A stretch of DNA of 33,037 nt from Candidatus Kuenenia stuttgartensis (GTDB lineage: Bacteria; Planctomycetota; Planctomycetia; Pirellulales; UBA1268), in the NCBI GenBank assembly GCA_945870505.1, contig CAMBSN010000030.1:1-33037 (forward strand), read 5' to 3'. The position numbers and the translations under genes were made by a program. Under the pieces are notes generated by a model. The model was not told the origin of the DNA. It saw only the letters and a program-made list of their open reading frames with translations, and ran no database searches. Each line of letters begins with the position of its first letter. The stretch's first letter is position 1. Below, piece by piece: positions 26,335 to 33,037 of the stretch.

Positions 26335-28098
26335 TTACTTGTCGCCCCTGTAGACGGTCTTGCCTTCCTTGATCGTTTCGACCACCGCGATGTCTTTGAT
26401 CGTAACCGGATCGACCTTTAGCGGGTTCTTTTCGAGGATCACGAGGTCGGCGAGTTTGCCCGCCTCCAGCGTGCCCTTCGTCTTCTCTTCCTTGAGTTGA
26501 TACGCGGCCATCGCCGTGACGGCGCGGAGGCCGTCGTAGGGCGAGATCCGCTCGTCGGGGCCGATCACCTGACCACTCGCACTTTGCCGGTTGGTGCCGG
26601 CGTCGACGAGTGCCAGGATCCACGGCTGCGGCGACACGGGCGCGTCGTGCGAGAACGTGAACGGCAGGCCGGCGCGAAGAAACGTCCGCGTGGCCATCGA
26701 CCCCGCCGCCCGCTCCGGTCCCCAGAGCTTCACCACACCGTCGCCCCCCGGCACGATGCCCGACGGGAGGAAGCTCGGGATCGCTCCACACTTCTTCACC
26801 TTCTCGATCTGGTCGGGCCGCAGCCACGAGGCATGCACGAACACCGGCCGGGCGTCCCGCATGCCGTGCTTCTTCACCGCCTTGTCGATCGCGGCCAGGG
26901 CCTGGTCGGCGGCGGCGTCGCCGTTCATGTGCATGTGGATTTGCATCTCAGTGGGCCAGAAGCGATCGAAGGCGGCGTCGATCACCTCGTCGGGGATCTG
27001 GCGGAAGCCCGAGTAGCCGCCGGTCTTGCCCGGTGGATTGGTGGCATACGGCTTCGTGAACCAGGCGGTGTCGATGCTGCCGTCGAGCCAGAACTTGATG
27101 CCGCCCAGCCGAACGCGGTTCACATACCGCTTGTCGAGATCGGTGCGGGCGGCGCGGAGCTTTTCGAGCGTGCCGTCGGGCTTGGGGTTGTAGGCCGAGG
27201 CCACGCCATAGGCCGCCGTGAGCGTGTCGTCTACGGTGGAGTCTTTGGCGGCGATATAGAGGTCGATCGGCAGGAGGTTCTTGTCGATCGCGTTGACCAC
27301 CACCTCGATATCGTCGCTGCCGAGGCCGAGGCCCGCCTCCATCGCCGTGGTCTGCCCGTAGCGGGCCCAGAGGGTGGCGGCGCCGGTGATCACGGCGTCG
27401 GCCAGTTCCCCGGTGAACGGCGGTCGCTTGCTGCGGACCGCATTGAGGGCCGTCTCCTCCATCGGCCCCGCGAGCGATTTTCCGCCAGTCTTGCGAGTGA
27501 ACGAGCCGCCCTCGGGATTCGGCGTGTCGGCCGTGATGCCGGCGACGTCAAAGACCCTCGAATTGCCAGCTCCGAGGTGGCCCGAGGAATCGACGATCAT
27601 CACAGGGCGGTCGGCGGCCACGCCGTTGAGCTCTTCGATCGTGGGCGCGCGGTTCTCCTGCATCTGCCGCGGCTGGTAGCCGAAGCCCACGATCCAAGCC
27701 CCGGCGGGTGTCCGCTCCGCCTGCTTCCTCATCCGCGTGAGCAGGTCGGGGATGTCGGTGCAGCCGAAGAGATCGGCATCGACGAGGTTCTTGCCGAAGT
27801 AGACGAAGTGGCCGTGGGTGTCGATGAATCCGGGAAGAAGCGTCTTCCCAGCGAGGTCGATCGTGGTCGTTGCCGGGCCGACGAGGGCCTTTGCCTCGGC
27901 GAGCGGACCGACGAACAGGATCTTTCCATTCTTGACGGCGAGGGCCTCGGCCATCTCGGGCTGCGGCCCGCGCATCGTGATGATGTCGCCACCGGTGTAG
28001 AGCGTGTCGGCGACGTCAGCGCGCGACGGGGTAGCGGAGGCGAGCGACAGAACGATGGCAGCAGAAGACAGGATCGAGGTAGGCCGGACGCATCGCAT
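26335..28098 (-). CDS. Secreted YtcJ-like amidohydrolase
   Basis: A 587-residue metal-dependent hydrolase of the Amidohydro_3/YtcJ group. An N-terminal signal peptide (LSSAAIVLSLASATPSRA, cleavage near 27) predicts export. The beta-sandwich strand DTLYTGGDIITM leads to the metal-binding GFIDTHGHF (His95, His97). The barrel continues with RVRLGGIKFWLDGSID and MQIHMHMNGDAAADQAL, and near the C-terminus FTFSHDAPV supplies the likely catalytic Asp. The usual closing strand (GTLEAGKLADLVILEKNPL) is present. Enzymes of this group hydrolyse varied C-N bonds; the substrate cannot be told. It is the first gene of a two-gene unit with the peptidase-like protein. Confidence 0.85.
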   Translation of the reverse strand: MRCVRPTSILSSAAIVLSLASATPSRADVADTLYTGGDIITMRGPQPEMAEALAVKNGKILFVGPLAEAKALVGPATTTIDLAGKTLLPGFIDTHGHFVYFGKNLVDADLFGCTDIPDLLTRMRKQAERTPAGAWIVGFGYQPRQMQENRAPTIEELNGVAADRPVMIVDSSGHLGAGNSRVFDVAGITADTPNPEGGSFTRKTGGKSLAGPMEETALNAVRSKRPPFTGELADAVITGAATLWARYGQTTAMEAGLGLGSDDIEVVVNAIDKNLLPIDLYIAAKDSTVDDTLTAAYGVASAYNPKPDGTLEKLRAARTDLDKRYVNRVRLGGIKFWLDGSIDTAWFTKPYATNPPGKTGGYSGFRQIPDEVIDAAFDRFWPTEMQIHMHMNGDAAADQALAAIDKAVKKHGMRDARPVFVHASWLRPDQIEKVKKCGAIPSFLPSGIVPGGDGVVKLWGPERAAGSMATRTFLRAGLPFTFSHDAPVSPQPWILALVDAGTNRQSASGQVIGPDERISPYDGLRAVTAMAAYQLKEEKTKGTLEAGKLADLVILEKNPLKVDPVTIKDIAVVETIKEGKTVYRGDK

Positions 28099-28174
28099 GA
28101 CGAAAAACTCTTTGAGTTCCCTCTGGGTGATGACGAGTCGGGCAGTGTAGCGAGGGGATGAGCGTGGGGGGGGA

Positions 28175-28316
28175 CGCCTGCGGCCTTACGGCCTTCGGCT
28201 TGCACGGCTGGCCACTCACGTCCGTACAAGCCCAACGCCGTGAGGCGTGGGGCGAACCGCCGTCAGGCGCCGCATCCAGCGTGGTTTGCCCGCGGCCTCA
28301 CGGCCGGTCGGCTTTC
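28175..28316 (-). repeat. Family C palindrome-rich repeat (minus orientation) with an extra half-unit
   Basis: 28175-28252 read on the minus strand matches 29880-29957 with about five differences in 78 positions, so the two copies form an inverted pair around mqnB-mqnD. A further half-unit (28289-28316, GCCCGCGGCCTCACGGCCGG core) matches the left half of the copy at 1186. Its edge reaches the mqnD stop codon. Confidence 0.75.
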
Positions 28317-29160
28317 ACTTGCCACAGCCCGCGAAGATCTCGAGCCGGCGGCCCGTTCCTAGGCCGATCGACGCGGCCCTGGCCAAGAGTTCCTCCAGGG
28401 CCCGCATGCCGACGGGGCCGAGGTTCACCGTCCACTCGTTCACGTAGAGATCGACGTGCCGCATGAGCACCGCGTCGTCGTGCTCCTGGGCATGCGCCCG
28501 CATCGTGGGCAGCGCGGCATCGCGGTCGCCCAGCGCCAGCAGCAGCGAGTCGTGGATCACCCGCTGCACTGCGGCGATCGTGTCGCCAGGCAGCCGCCGG
28601 CTCGCCACGATGCCGCCCAGGGGAAGCGGGCAGCCCGTCTCGGTCTCCCAGCGGGTGCCGAGGTCTTCCACCAGCCCCAGGCCGTGCTGCTCCCAGGTGA
28701 ACCGCCCCTCGTGGATGCAGACGCCGAAGTCGGCCCGCCCGGCCTCGAGCGCCGGCATGATCTCGGAAAACACCACGTGCTCCACCCGCGTGGTGCGCGG
28801 GTGAAACAGCGCGAAGAGGAGCGCCGCCGTCGTGTGCCTGCCGGGGCAGAGCGTGAGCTGCCCGGGGCCGGTCGGCGCACCGCCGGCTGGTGCCGACAAG
28901 AGCAGCGGCCCCACGCCGAAGCCGAGCGCCGATCCGCTCGGCAGCACCACGTAGTCGTCGGCCAGCGAGAGGGCGGCGTGAAAGCTCGTCTTGGCGACGT
29001 CGAAGTCGCCGGCCAGCAGCTGTTCGTTGAGCTGCTGGATGTCGAGCAGTTCCACCTCAAACTTCAGCCCCTGCCAGTCCACCGCGCGGGTGATCAGGCC
29101 GTGAAAAGCGAAGGTGTCGTTGGGGCAGGTCGAGATGCCCAGGCGAATGATGCGGCTCAC
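28315..29160 (-). CDS. mqnD: 1,4-dihydroxy-6-naphthoate synthase (futalosine pathway)
   Basis: MqnD converts cyclic dehypoxanthine futalosine to 1,4-dihydroxy-6-naphthoate in the futalosine route to menaquinone. The 281-residue product has the solute-binding-protein-like fold, with LGISTCPNDTFAFHGL at the N-terminus, DVAKTSFHAAL, SGSALGFGVGPLLL and the hallmark CIHEGRFTWEQHGLG. The GTG start at 29160 overlaps the mqnB stop (GTGA), indicating translational coupling, and homology begins exactly there. Longer in-frame sequence upstream is antiframe to mqnB. The stop lies at the edge of a family C repeat, so the final residues may derive from it. mqnA, mqnC and mqnE are not in the window. Confidence 0.93.
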   Translation of the reverse strand: MSRIIRLGISTCPNDTFAFHGLITRAVDWQGLKFEVELLDIQQLNEQLLAGDFDVAKTSFHAALSLADDYVVLPSGSALGFGVGPLLLSAPAGGAPTGPGQLTLCPGRHTTAALLFALFHPRTTRVEHVVFSEIMPALEAGRADFGVCIHEGRFTWEQHGLGLVEDLGTRWETETGCPLPLGGIVASRRLPGDTIAAVQRVIHDSLLLALGDRDAALPTMRAHAQEHDDAVLMRHVDLYVNEWTVNLGPVGMRALEELLARAASIGLGTGRRLEIFAGCGK

Positions 29161-29816
29161 GATGCCTCCGCGATCACCTGGGCGGCCAGTGCTCCCGCCG
29201 CTTCGAGGGCGGCCTTCGTCTGCCATCGGCTCTGGTCGCGGTCGCCGGCGGTATTCGAGATGCCACGGACGATCTCGCACGGCACGCCGGCAAGCCGGCA
29301 GGCGAACGCCACGGCGAAGCCCTCCATGTCTTCCGCCACGGCGGCGGGAAACAGCCGTTTCCGAGCGAGCATGTCGTCGGTGGTGGCCGAGGCCGCGCAG
29401 GCCGTGAGCAGGAGTTTGGCCGCAGCCGCGGCGGCCGACGCTTCCCGAGGCCCGCAGTCGATCACGTCGCCAAGGGCGGGCGAACCGTCGGTCGCGTCGC
29501 CCGGCCACTGGGGCCACCCGAGCGTGCCAGCCGGGATGAAGTCTTCGCGAGATCCCACGCCAATGCCGAAGCAGGCCACCTGCTCGAATCGATAGGCGGC
29601 GGCGAGGGCGAGCCCTTCGTCGATCCTGCCGGCGATGCCCACGAGCAGCACGCGGTCCGGCTGGTGCCGGGCCACAAGCAACGACGTGCGAGCGGCGGCG
29701 GCCACGGGGCCGAACCCGCAGAGTTCCACGAGGCCATCACGGCCCAAGGCGGGAGCGACGAGCGGTTCAAGCACCCGTCGCTCGAGTTCCGTCGGTACGA
29801 CAAAGAGCGTTCGCAT
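29157..29816 (-). CDS. mqnB: Futalosine hydrolase
   Basis: MqnB removes hypoxanthine from futalosine in the menaquinone futalosine pathway. The 219-residue nucleosidase is of the PNP/UDP phosphorylase superfamily: MRTLFVVPTELE at the N-terminus, VLLVGIAGRIDEGLALA, and the nucleoside-binding VAEDMEGFAVAFACRLAGVPCEIVRGISN near the C-terminus. ATG at 29816 is chosen because homology starts there; an in-frame start further upstream would include the promoter-like TATAAT. There is no Shine-Dalgarno sequence, and the -10 box lies only 7 nt away, so the message may be leaderless. It is the first gene of mqnB-mqnD. Confidence 0.93.
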   Translation of the reverse strand: MRTLFVVPTELERRVLEPLVAPALGRDGLVELCGFGPVAAAARTSLLVARHQPDRVLLVGIAGRIDEGLALAAAYRFEQVACFGIGVGSREDFIPAGTLGWPQWPGDATDGSPALGDVIDCGPREASAAAAAAKLLLTACAASATTDDMLARKRLFPAAVAEDMEGFAVAFACRLAGVPCEIVRGISNTAGDRDQSRWQTKAALEAAGALAAQVIAEAS

Positions 29817-29823
29817 CGCGATG

Positions 29824-29829
29824 ATTATA
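29824..29829 (-). promoter_or_regulatory. Consensus -10 box of mqnB, probably leaderless
   Basis: A perfect TATAAT on the minus strand, conspicuous in this GC-rich region, ends 7 nt before the mqnB ATG. A transcript starting at the usual distance would begin at or next to the A of the ATG. No clear -35 box is visible. Confidence 0.5.
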
Positions 29830-29879
29830 GGCGCGACGGTGAGCCCGCCAGCCTGCAGTCGACACGGGACAGTGATTCC

Positions 29880-30017
29880 CCCCACGCCTCACGGCGTTGG
29901 GCTTGTACGGACGTGAGTGGCCGCCCGTGTAAGCCGAAGGCCGTAAGGCCTCGGGCGCGGTCGAGAGGATGCCGACTCTGTTTTGGCCGCACCCCACGCC
30001 TCACGGCGTTGGGCTTC
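29880..30017 (+). repeat. Family C palindrome-rich repeats (plus orientation)
   Basis: A full unit at 29880-29957 contains CCCCACGCCTCACGGCG, TTGGGCTTGTACGGACG and the palindrome GAAGGCCGTAAGGCC. A second half-unit (29992-30017) repeats the CCCACGCCTCACGGCG and TTGGGCTT blocks. The full unit is the inverted partner of 28175-28252. The block occupies most of the 300 bp between mqnB and the next gene, where I see no further gene. Confidence 0.75.
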
Positions 30018-30081
30018 TCCAAACGGCCGCGCAAGGCTTATGGAAAACCCGTAATACACAAACGGCCCGATCGTCCGACGC

Positions 30082-30111
30082 TTGCTGAAGTCACGTTGGC
30101 CGACCTATTCT
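30082..30111 (+). promoter_or_regulatory. Candidate promoter of the GT-C/TPR gene
   Basis: TTGCTG (30082-30087), 18 nt, then TATTCT (30106-30111), with the ATG 7 nt further at 30119. If used, the message would start at or near the start codon, as suggested for mqnB. Confidence 0.35.
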
Positions 30112-30118
30112 CTGACAA

Positions 30119-31888
30119 ATGAAGCGGCCGAAGGCACGACGAACAGGCCGTGAGGCCGCCCAAACACCCCCCAGCGTCCCGTTGCCCCCGTGGGTCGGCC
30201 TGGCCGGCGGTGTCGTCATCGGGCTGGCCGTGCTCCTGGCCTTCTGGCCTTCTCTGAGTGGCGGGTTTCTCTGGGACGACGACAACTGGATCGCGGCCGT
30301 GCCCTCCACGCCGACGCACCGCCTGATCCACGACGACGGCGGCCTGCGCGGCATCTGGCTCACCAACGAGGCGCAGGACTACTGGCCGCTTTCCAACTCG
30401 ATGTTCTGGCTCGAGTGGCGGCTCTGGGGCATGAACCCCGCGGGCTATCGCGCCGTCAACCTGGTGCTGCATGCGATCGGCTCGATCCTGGTCTGGCGCA
30501 TCGGGCGGCAGCTCGGCGTTCCCTGGGCCTGGCTCGGAGCGATCCTGTTCGCCGTCCATCCGGTGACGGTTGCCTCCGTGGCATGGATTGCGGAGTTGAA
30601 GAACTGCCTCTCGCTCACGCTCTACGCCACGGCCCTGTTGTTCTGGCTCTGGTTTGATGCCGCTGGCCGGCGGGTCTGGTATGCCGCGTCGCTGGTGGCA
30701 TTTCTGATGGCGCTGCTGGCGAAGACCTCCACCGTCGTCCTGCCGGTCATGCTCCTGGCCTTCGCATGGTGGCGGCGGGGGCGCATCGACCGACAGGATG
30801 TCGTCCGGGCGGCCCCCTTCTTTCTGCTTGCCTTCGTGACGGGCCTCGTGACGCTCTGGCGGCAGACGTCGGGGGCTGGCGTTCCGGGCGATGCGGCCGC
30901 CGATGGCCTGCTCTCGCGGATCGCGGCGAGCGGCTGGGTGGCATGGTTCTATCTCTCCAAGGCGCTCCTGCCGGTGCGGCTGGCGATGCTCTATCCGCGG
31001 TGGACGGTCGATCCGGCCGCCATCACGGCCTGGCTGCCCCTTGCCGCTCTCTTCGGCGCGGCGGCCGGCATCCACCGGCTTGATCCTCGCTGGCGCCGGC
31101 CGCTCGTGACGGGGCTGGGGTGCTACCTCGTGTCGCTCGGTCCGGTGCTGGGCATCTTGCCGATGTGGTTTCGTCGCTACTCGCTGGTGTCGGACCACCT
31201 CCAGTATCTGGCTCTCCCGGCGATCACGCTTCTCCTGGCGGCCGGCCTGCGAGCGGCCGCCGCGATCGCGGGCTGGCGGCCCCTTGCCACGGGGGTCGCG
31301 TCGGTGCTCGTGGTCGGCTGCATGGCGCTCACGTGGCAGCGGAGCGGCGTGTTCACGTCGAACGTCAGCCTGATGCAAGACTCTCTGTCGAAGAACCCCG
31401 ACTCCTGGACGGCCCACACGAATCTGGGAGCTGAGTTGGGCCATCTCGGCCGCCCCCAGGAGGCGATTGAGCACTACGAGGCAGCCTTGCGGTTGAGGCC
31501 CACGGCGTTCCAGGCCCGCAACAATCTGGCCACGATGCTATTTCAGCTCGGCCGGCCCCAGGAGGCGATCCCGCACTACCAGGAGGCGCTGCGGATCAAT
31601 CCCGACGTTGCCGAGATCCACGCGAATCTCGGCAACGCCCTCGCCGTACTGGGAAACACCTCCGAGGCAACCGTCCATTTTCGGGAGGTGTTGCGGCTGA
31701 TGCCGAACTCGGCGCCGGTGCACAACAACCTCGGCTACATTCTCGAGAATGAAGGGCGGCTCGCAGAGGCTGTGACCCACTACGAGGAGGCGTTGCGGCT
31801 GGATCCCGCCAACGAGAAGGCCCGCGACAACCTCCGTCGCGCCCGGGAGCAACTGCTGCAGCAGCCACGCGACCGCGCCGACCAATAA
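30119..31888 (+). CDS. Polytopic membrane protein with C-terminal TPRs, GT-C glycosyltransferase-like
   Basis: A 589-residue protein. After a basic N-terminus come about ten membrane segments (first VGLAGGVVIGLAVLLAFW, ~26-43). The first extracytoplasmic loop holds an acidic FLWDDDNW motif (~51-58), as expected in GT-C enzymes that use lipid-linked sugars. Four tetratricopeptide repeats span ~427-562, each with the NLG...LG...EA..HY.EALRL.P pattern. The layout recalls TMTC-type O-mannosyltransferases and the many TPR/GT-C proteins of planctomycetes; transferase activity is inferred. No Shine-Dalgarno sequence is seen. Codons ~9-15 coincide with a family C repeat fragment. A family B array follows the stop. 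Confidence 0.8.
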   Translation: MKRPKARRTGREAAQTPPSVPLPPWVGLAGGVVIGLAVLLAFWPSLSGGFLWDDDNWIAAVPSTPTHRLIHDDGGLRGIWLTNEAQDYWPLSNSMFWLEWRLWGMNPAGYRAVNLVLHAIGSILVWRIGRQLGVPWAWLGAILFAVHPVTVASVAWIAELKNCLSLTLYATALLFWLWFDAAGRRVWYAASLVAFLMALLAKTSTVVLPVMLLAFAWWRRGRIDRQDVVRAAPFFLLAFVTGLVTLWRQTSGAGVPGDAAADGLLSRIAASGWVAWFYLSKALLPVRLAMLYPRWTVDPAAITAWLPLAALFGAAAGIHRLDPRWRRPLVTGLGCYLVSLGPVLGILPMWFRRYSLVSDHLQYLALPAITLLLAAGLRAAAAIAGWRPLATGVASVLVVGCMALTWQRSGVFTSNVSLMQDSLSKNPDSWTAHTNLGAELGHLGRPQEAIEHYEAALRLRPTAFQARNNLATMLFQLGRPQEAIPHYQEALRINPDVAEIHANLGNALAVLGNTSEATVHFREVLRLMPNSAPVHNNLGYILENEGRLAEAVTHYEEALRLDPANEKARDNLRRAREQLLQQPRDRADQ

Positions 31889-31900
31889 CGCGGCGCCTCT

Positions 31901-32086
31901 CGTAGCACCCGTTTCCCGTAGCACAGGGTTCCTTCGTAGCACAGGTTTCCAACCTGTGTGTCTTCTGTGCCTTCGTAGCACAGGTTGGCAACCTGTGTGT
32001 CTTCACGGCGCCCATGACGGCACAGGTTGACAACCTGTGCTACGGGGGAAGGCTAGAGGGCACAGGTTGAAAACCTGTGCTACGGG
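31901..32086. repeat. Array of family B repeats between convergent genes
   Basis: Truncated plus-strand pieces at 31901 and 31915 are followed by intact plus units at 31935-31958 (loop TCC) and 31975-31998 (loop GGC). Two intact units in the opposite orientation follow, at 32021-32044 and 32061-32084. The orientation flips midway, so each convergent gene is followed by two units in its own sense. The array fills nearly the whole 204-bp gap. Confidence 0.9.
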
Positions 32087-32092
32087 GGAGCG

Positions 32093-33037
32093 TTAGAGCA
32101 TGCGGGCCCGGCGGAGCAGGCCGAAGAGCAGTAGGAAAATCACCGCCGAGAGAGCCCAGAAAAACAGGTAGCCGTTTTGCCAGCGGATTTCGGGCATCAC
32201 ATCGAAGTTCATGCCGTAGACACCGCAGAGGAACGTCAGCGGCAGGAAGAGCGTGCTCATCACCGTGAGGCGGTTCATGTTTTGATTCGTGCGGTGCGCT
32301 GACACCGCCAGCGAAAACTCCAGCGAACTCGAAAGCACGTCGAGATTCGACGCGATGTCGGCGAGCAGTCGCTCGAGCATGCCGACCATGTGGCCCATGA
32401 ACGTGAGCGTGGCGTCGCTGATCAGCGGCGTCTTTCGCGACAGCATCTCTTCGAGCACCCTGCGGGCCGGCACCACGAGCTTGCGGAGCGCCAGCAGCCT
32501 GCCGTTCACCCGCGCGAGGTCGTCGAGCGTGGCGGCGTCCACCGCCTGCCGCACCCGCGCCCGCACCACCTCGGCCTCCTCGTCGAGCCGCCTCTGGAGT
32601 TCGAAAAACTGCTCGATCTGCTTGCTCCAGATCTCGTAGACGAGGAAGCTCGGCGTCGCCGCGTGTGTTTCGAAATCGCGAACGTACACGCTCCGCACTC
32701 CCCGGATGATGGCATTTGGGCCGCGATGCACGGTCAAAAGGAACGACGTGCCGAGCAGCACATCGAGCCGCTCGTTGACGATCTCGTCGGGCTGAATCGC
32801 TCCCCCGGCAAGCACGATGTGAAGCAGACCGCCCGCCCGGCTCAGGCTGGAAACGCAGTGGCCTTTGTCGGCCGCACACCGGGCCACGACTTCGCAGGGA
32901 TTGAGGCCGTCGACGCCTCTCCAGGGGAGCACGTTGCCAAGAGACGGCGGAACGCCGACCGTGCAGTCGACGTCGATCCAGACGAAATGCCCTGCCTCGA
33001 TCTGCTGCGGGATGTCAGCGATCGGGATCTCGCCCCG
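32093..33037 (-). CDS. corA: CorA-type magnesium/divalent cation channel, 5' end outside the window
   Basis: 314 codons of a CorA-family protein are visible; the frame is open to the window edge, with conserved-looking sequence (IEAGHFVWIDVDC...) before the first internal GTG, so the true start lies beyond 33037. Most of the cytoplasmic funnel domain is present, with the long helix around IWSKQIEQFFELQRRLDEEAE. Two C-terminal membrane segments follow, with the family's pore motif YGMNFDVMPE between them and a basic C-terminus (LLRRARML). CorA forms homopentameric channels for Mg2+ (sometimes Co2+ or Ni2+) in the inner membrane. The gene converges on the TPR gene across a repeat array. Confidence 0.88.
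   Translation of the reverse strand, partial: RGEIPIADIPQQIEAGHFVWIDVDCTVGVPPSLGNVLPWRGVDGLNPCEVVARCAADKGHCVSSLSRAGGLLHIVLAGGAIQPDEIVNERLDVLLGTSFLLTVHRGPNAIIRGVRSVYVRDFETHAATPSFLVYEIWSKQIEQFFELQRRLDEEAEVVRARVRQAVDAATLDDLARVNGRLLALRKLVVPARRVLEEMLSRKTPLISDATLTFMGHMVGMLERLLADIASNLDVLSSSLEFSLAVSAHRTNQNMNRLTVMSTLFLPLTFLCGVYGMNFDVMPEIRWQNGYLFFWALSAVIFLLLFGLLRRARML

Noticed and set aside
30038-31474. 478-residue minus-strand open frame opposite the GT-C/TPR gene
   Set aside because: Low-complexity polar composition and antisense to a protein with clear membrane segments and TPRs.
31901-32086. CRISPR array
   Set aside because: The units are short hairpins with irregular spacing, truncated members and a change of orientation, and the intervening sequences resemble each other; no cas genes are present.

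Overview
The window looks like a chromosomal segment of a high-GC planctomycete, probably Pirellulales-like. Pointers are a DUF1598-type secreted protein, methanofuran-type cofactor genes in a bacterium, the futalosine menaquinone route, many genes without clear Shine-Dalgarno sequences, and several families of short palindromic repeats in most gaps. The genus cannot be read from the sequence. I see no rRNA, tRNA, CRISPR array, transposase or phage gene.

Layout. 1-4.9 kb: deoC, a repeat-filled gap, then an AAA+ ATPase / von Willebrand A pair and a small convergent membrane protein. 5.0-11.0 kb: a SUF iron-sulfur operon, sufR - nuoB - sufC - sufB - sufD - Rieske/MIP18 fusion. It is unusual in carrying a respiratory complex I subunit gene coupled to the regulator, in ending with a two-domain Rieske/SufT-like protein, and in having no cysteine desulfurase beside it. 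11.3-13.9 kb: three overlapping genes that fit mfnD, mfnF and mfnE of methanofuran-type cofactor synthesis. 13.9-17.5 kb: a convergent DUF1598-like secreted protein and a divergent FHA-GAF-sigma54 activator.

17.5-20.4 kb (minus strand): pyrB - pyrC - NYN-domain RNase, two pyrimidine genes with an RNase abutting pyrC. 20.6-24.9 kb: a lipoprotein, then an ABC ATPase and FtsX-type permease pair. 25.3-28.1 kb (minus): a YtcJ-like amidohydrolase followed by an uncharacterised protein with a possible clan CD cysteine peptidase dyad. 28.3-29.8 kb (minus): mqnB - mqnD of the futalosine pathway, flanked by an inverted pair of ~78-bp repeats. 30.1-31.9 kb: a polytopic GT-C-like protein with four TPRs. 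32.1 kb to the edge (minus): a CorA-type magnesium channel, cut by the window end.

Three dispersed non-coding repeat families stand out. Family A is ~130 bp with ~16-bp terminal inverted repeats (four copies, one degenerate). Family B is a ~24-bp hairpin unit, CACAGGTT-N3-AACCTGTG preceded by CGTAG (13 good copies plus fragments), mostly just 3' of genes. Family C is a ~78-bp palindrome-rich unit. A and B co-occur as composite B-A-B blocks. These repeats and the unusual SUF operon are the most interesting parts.
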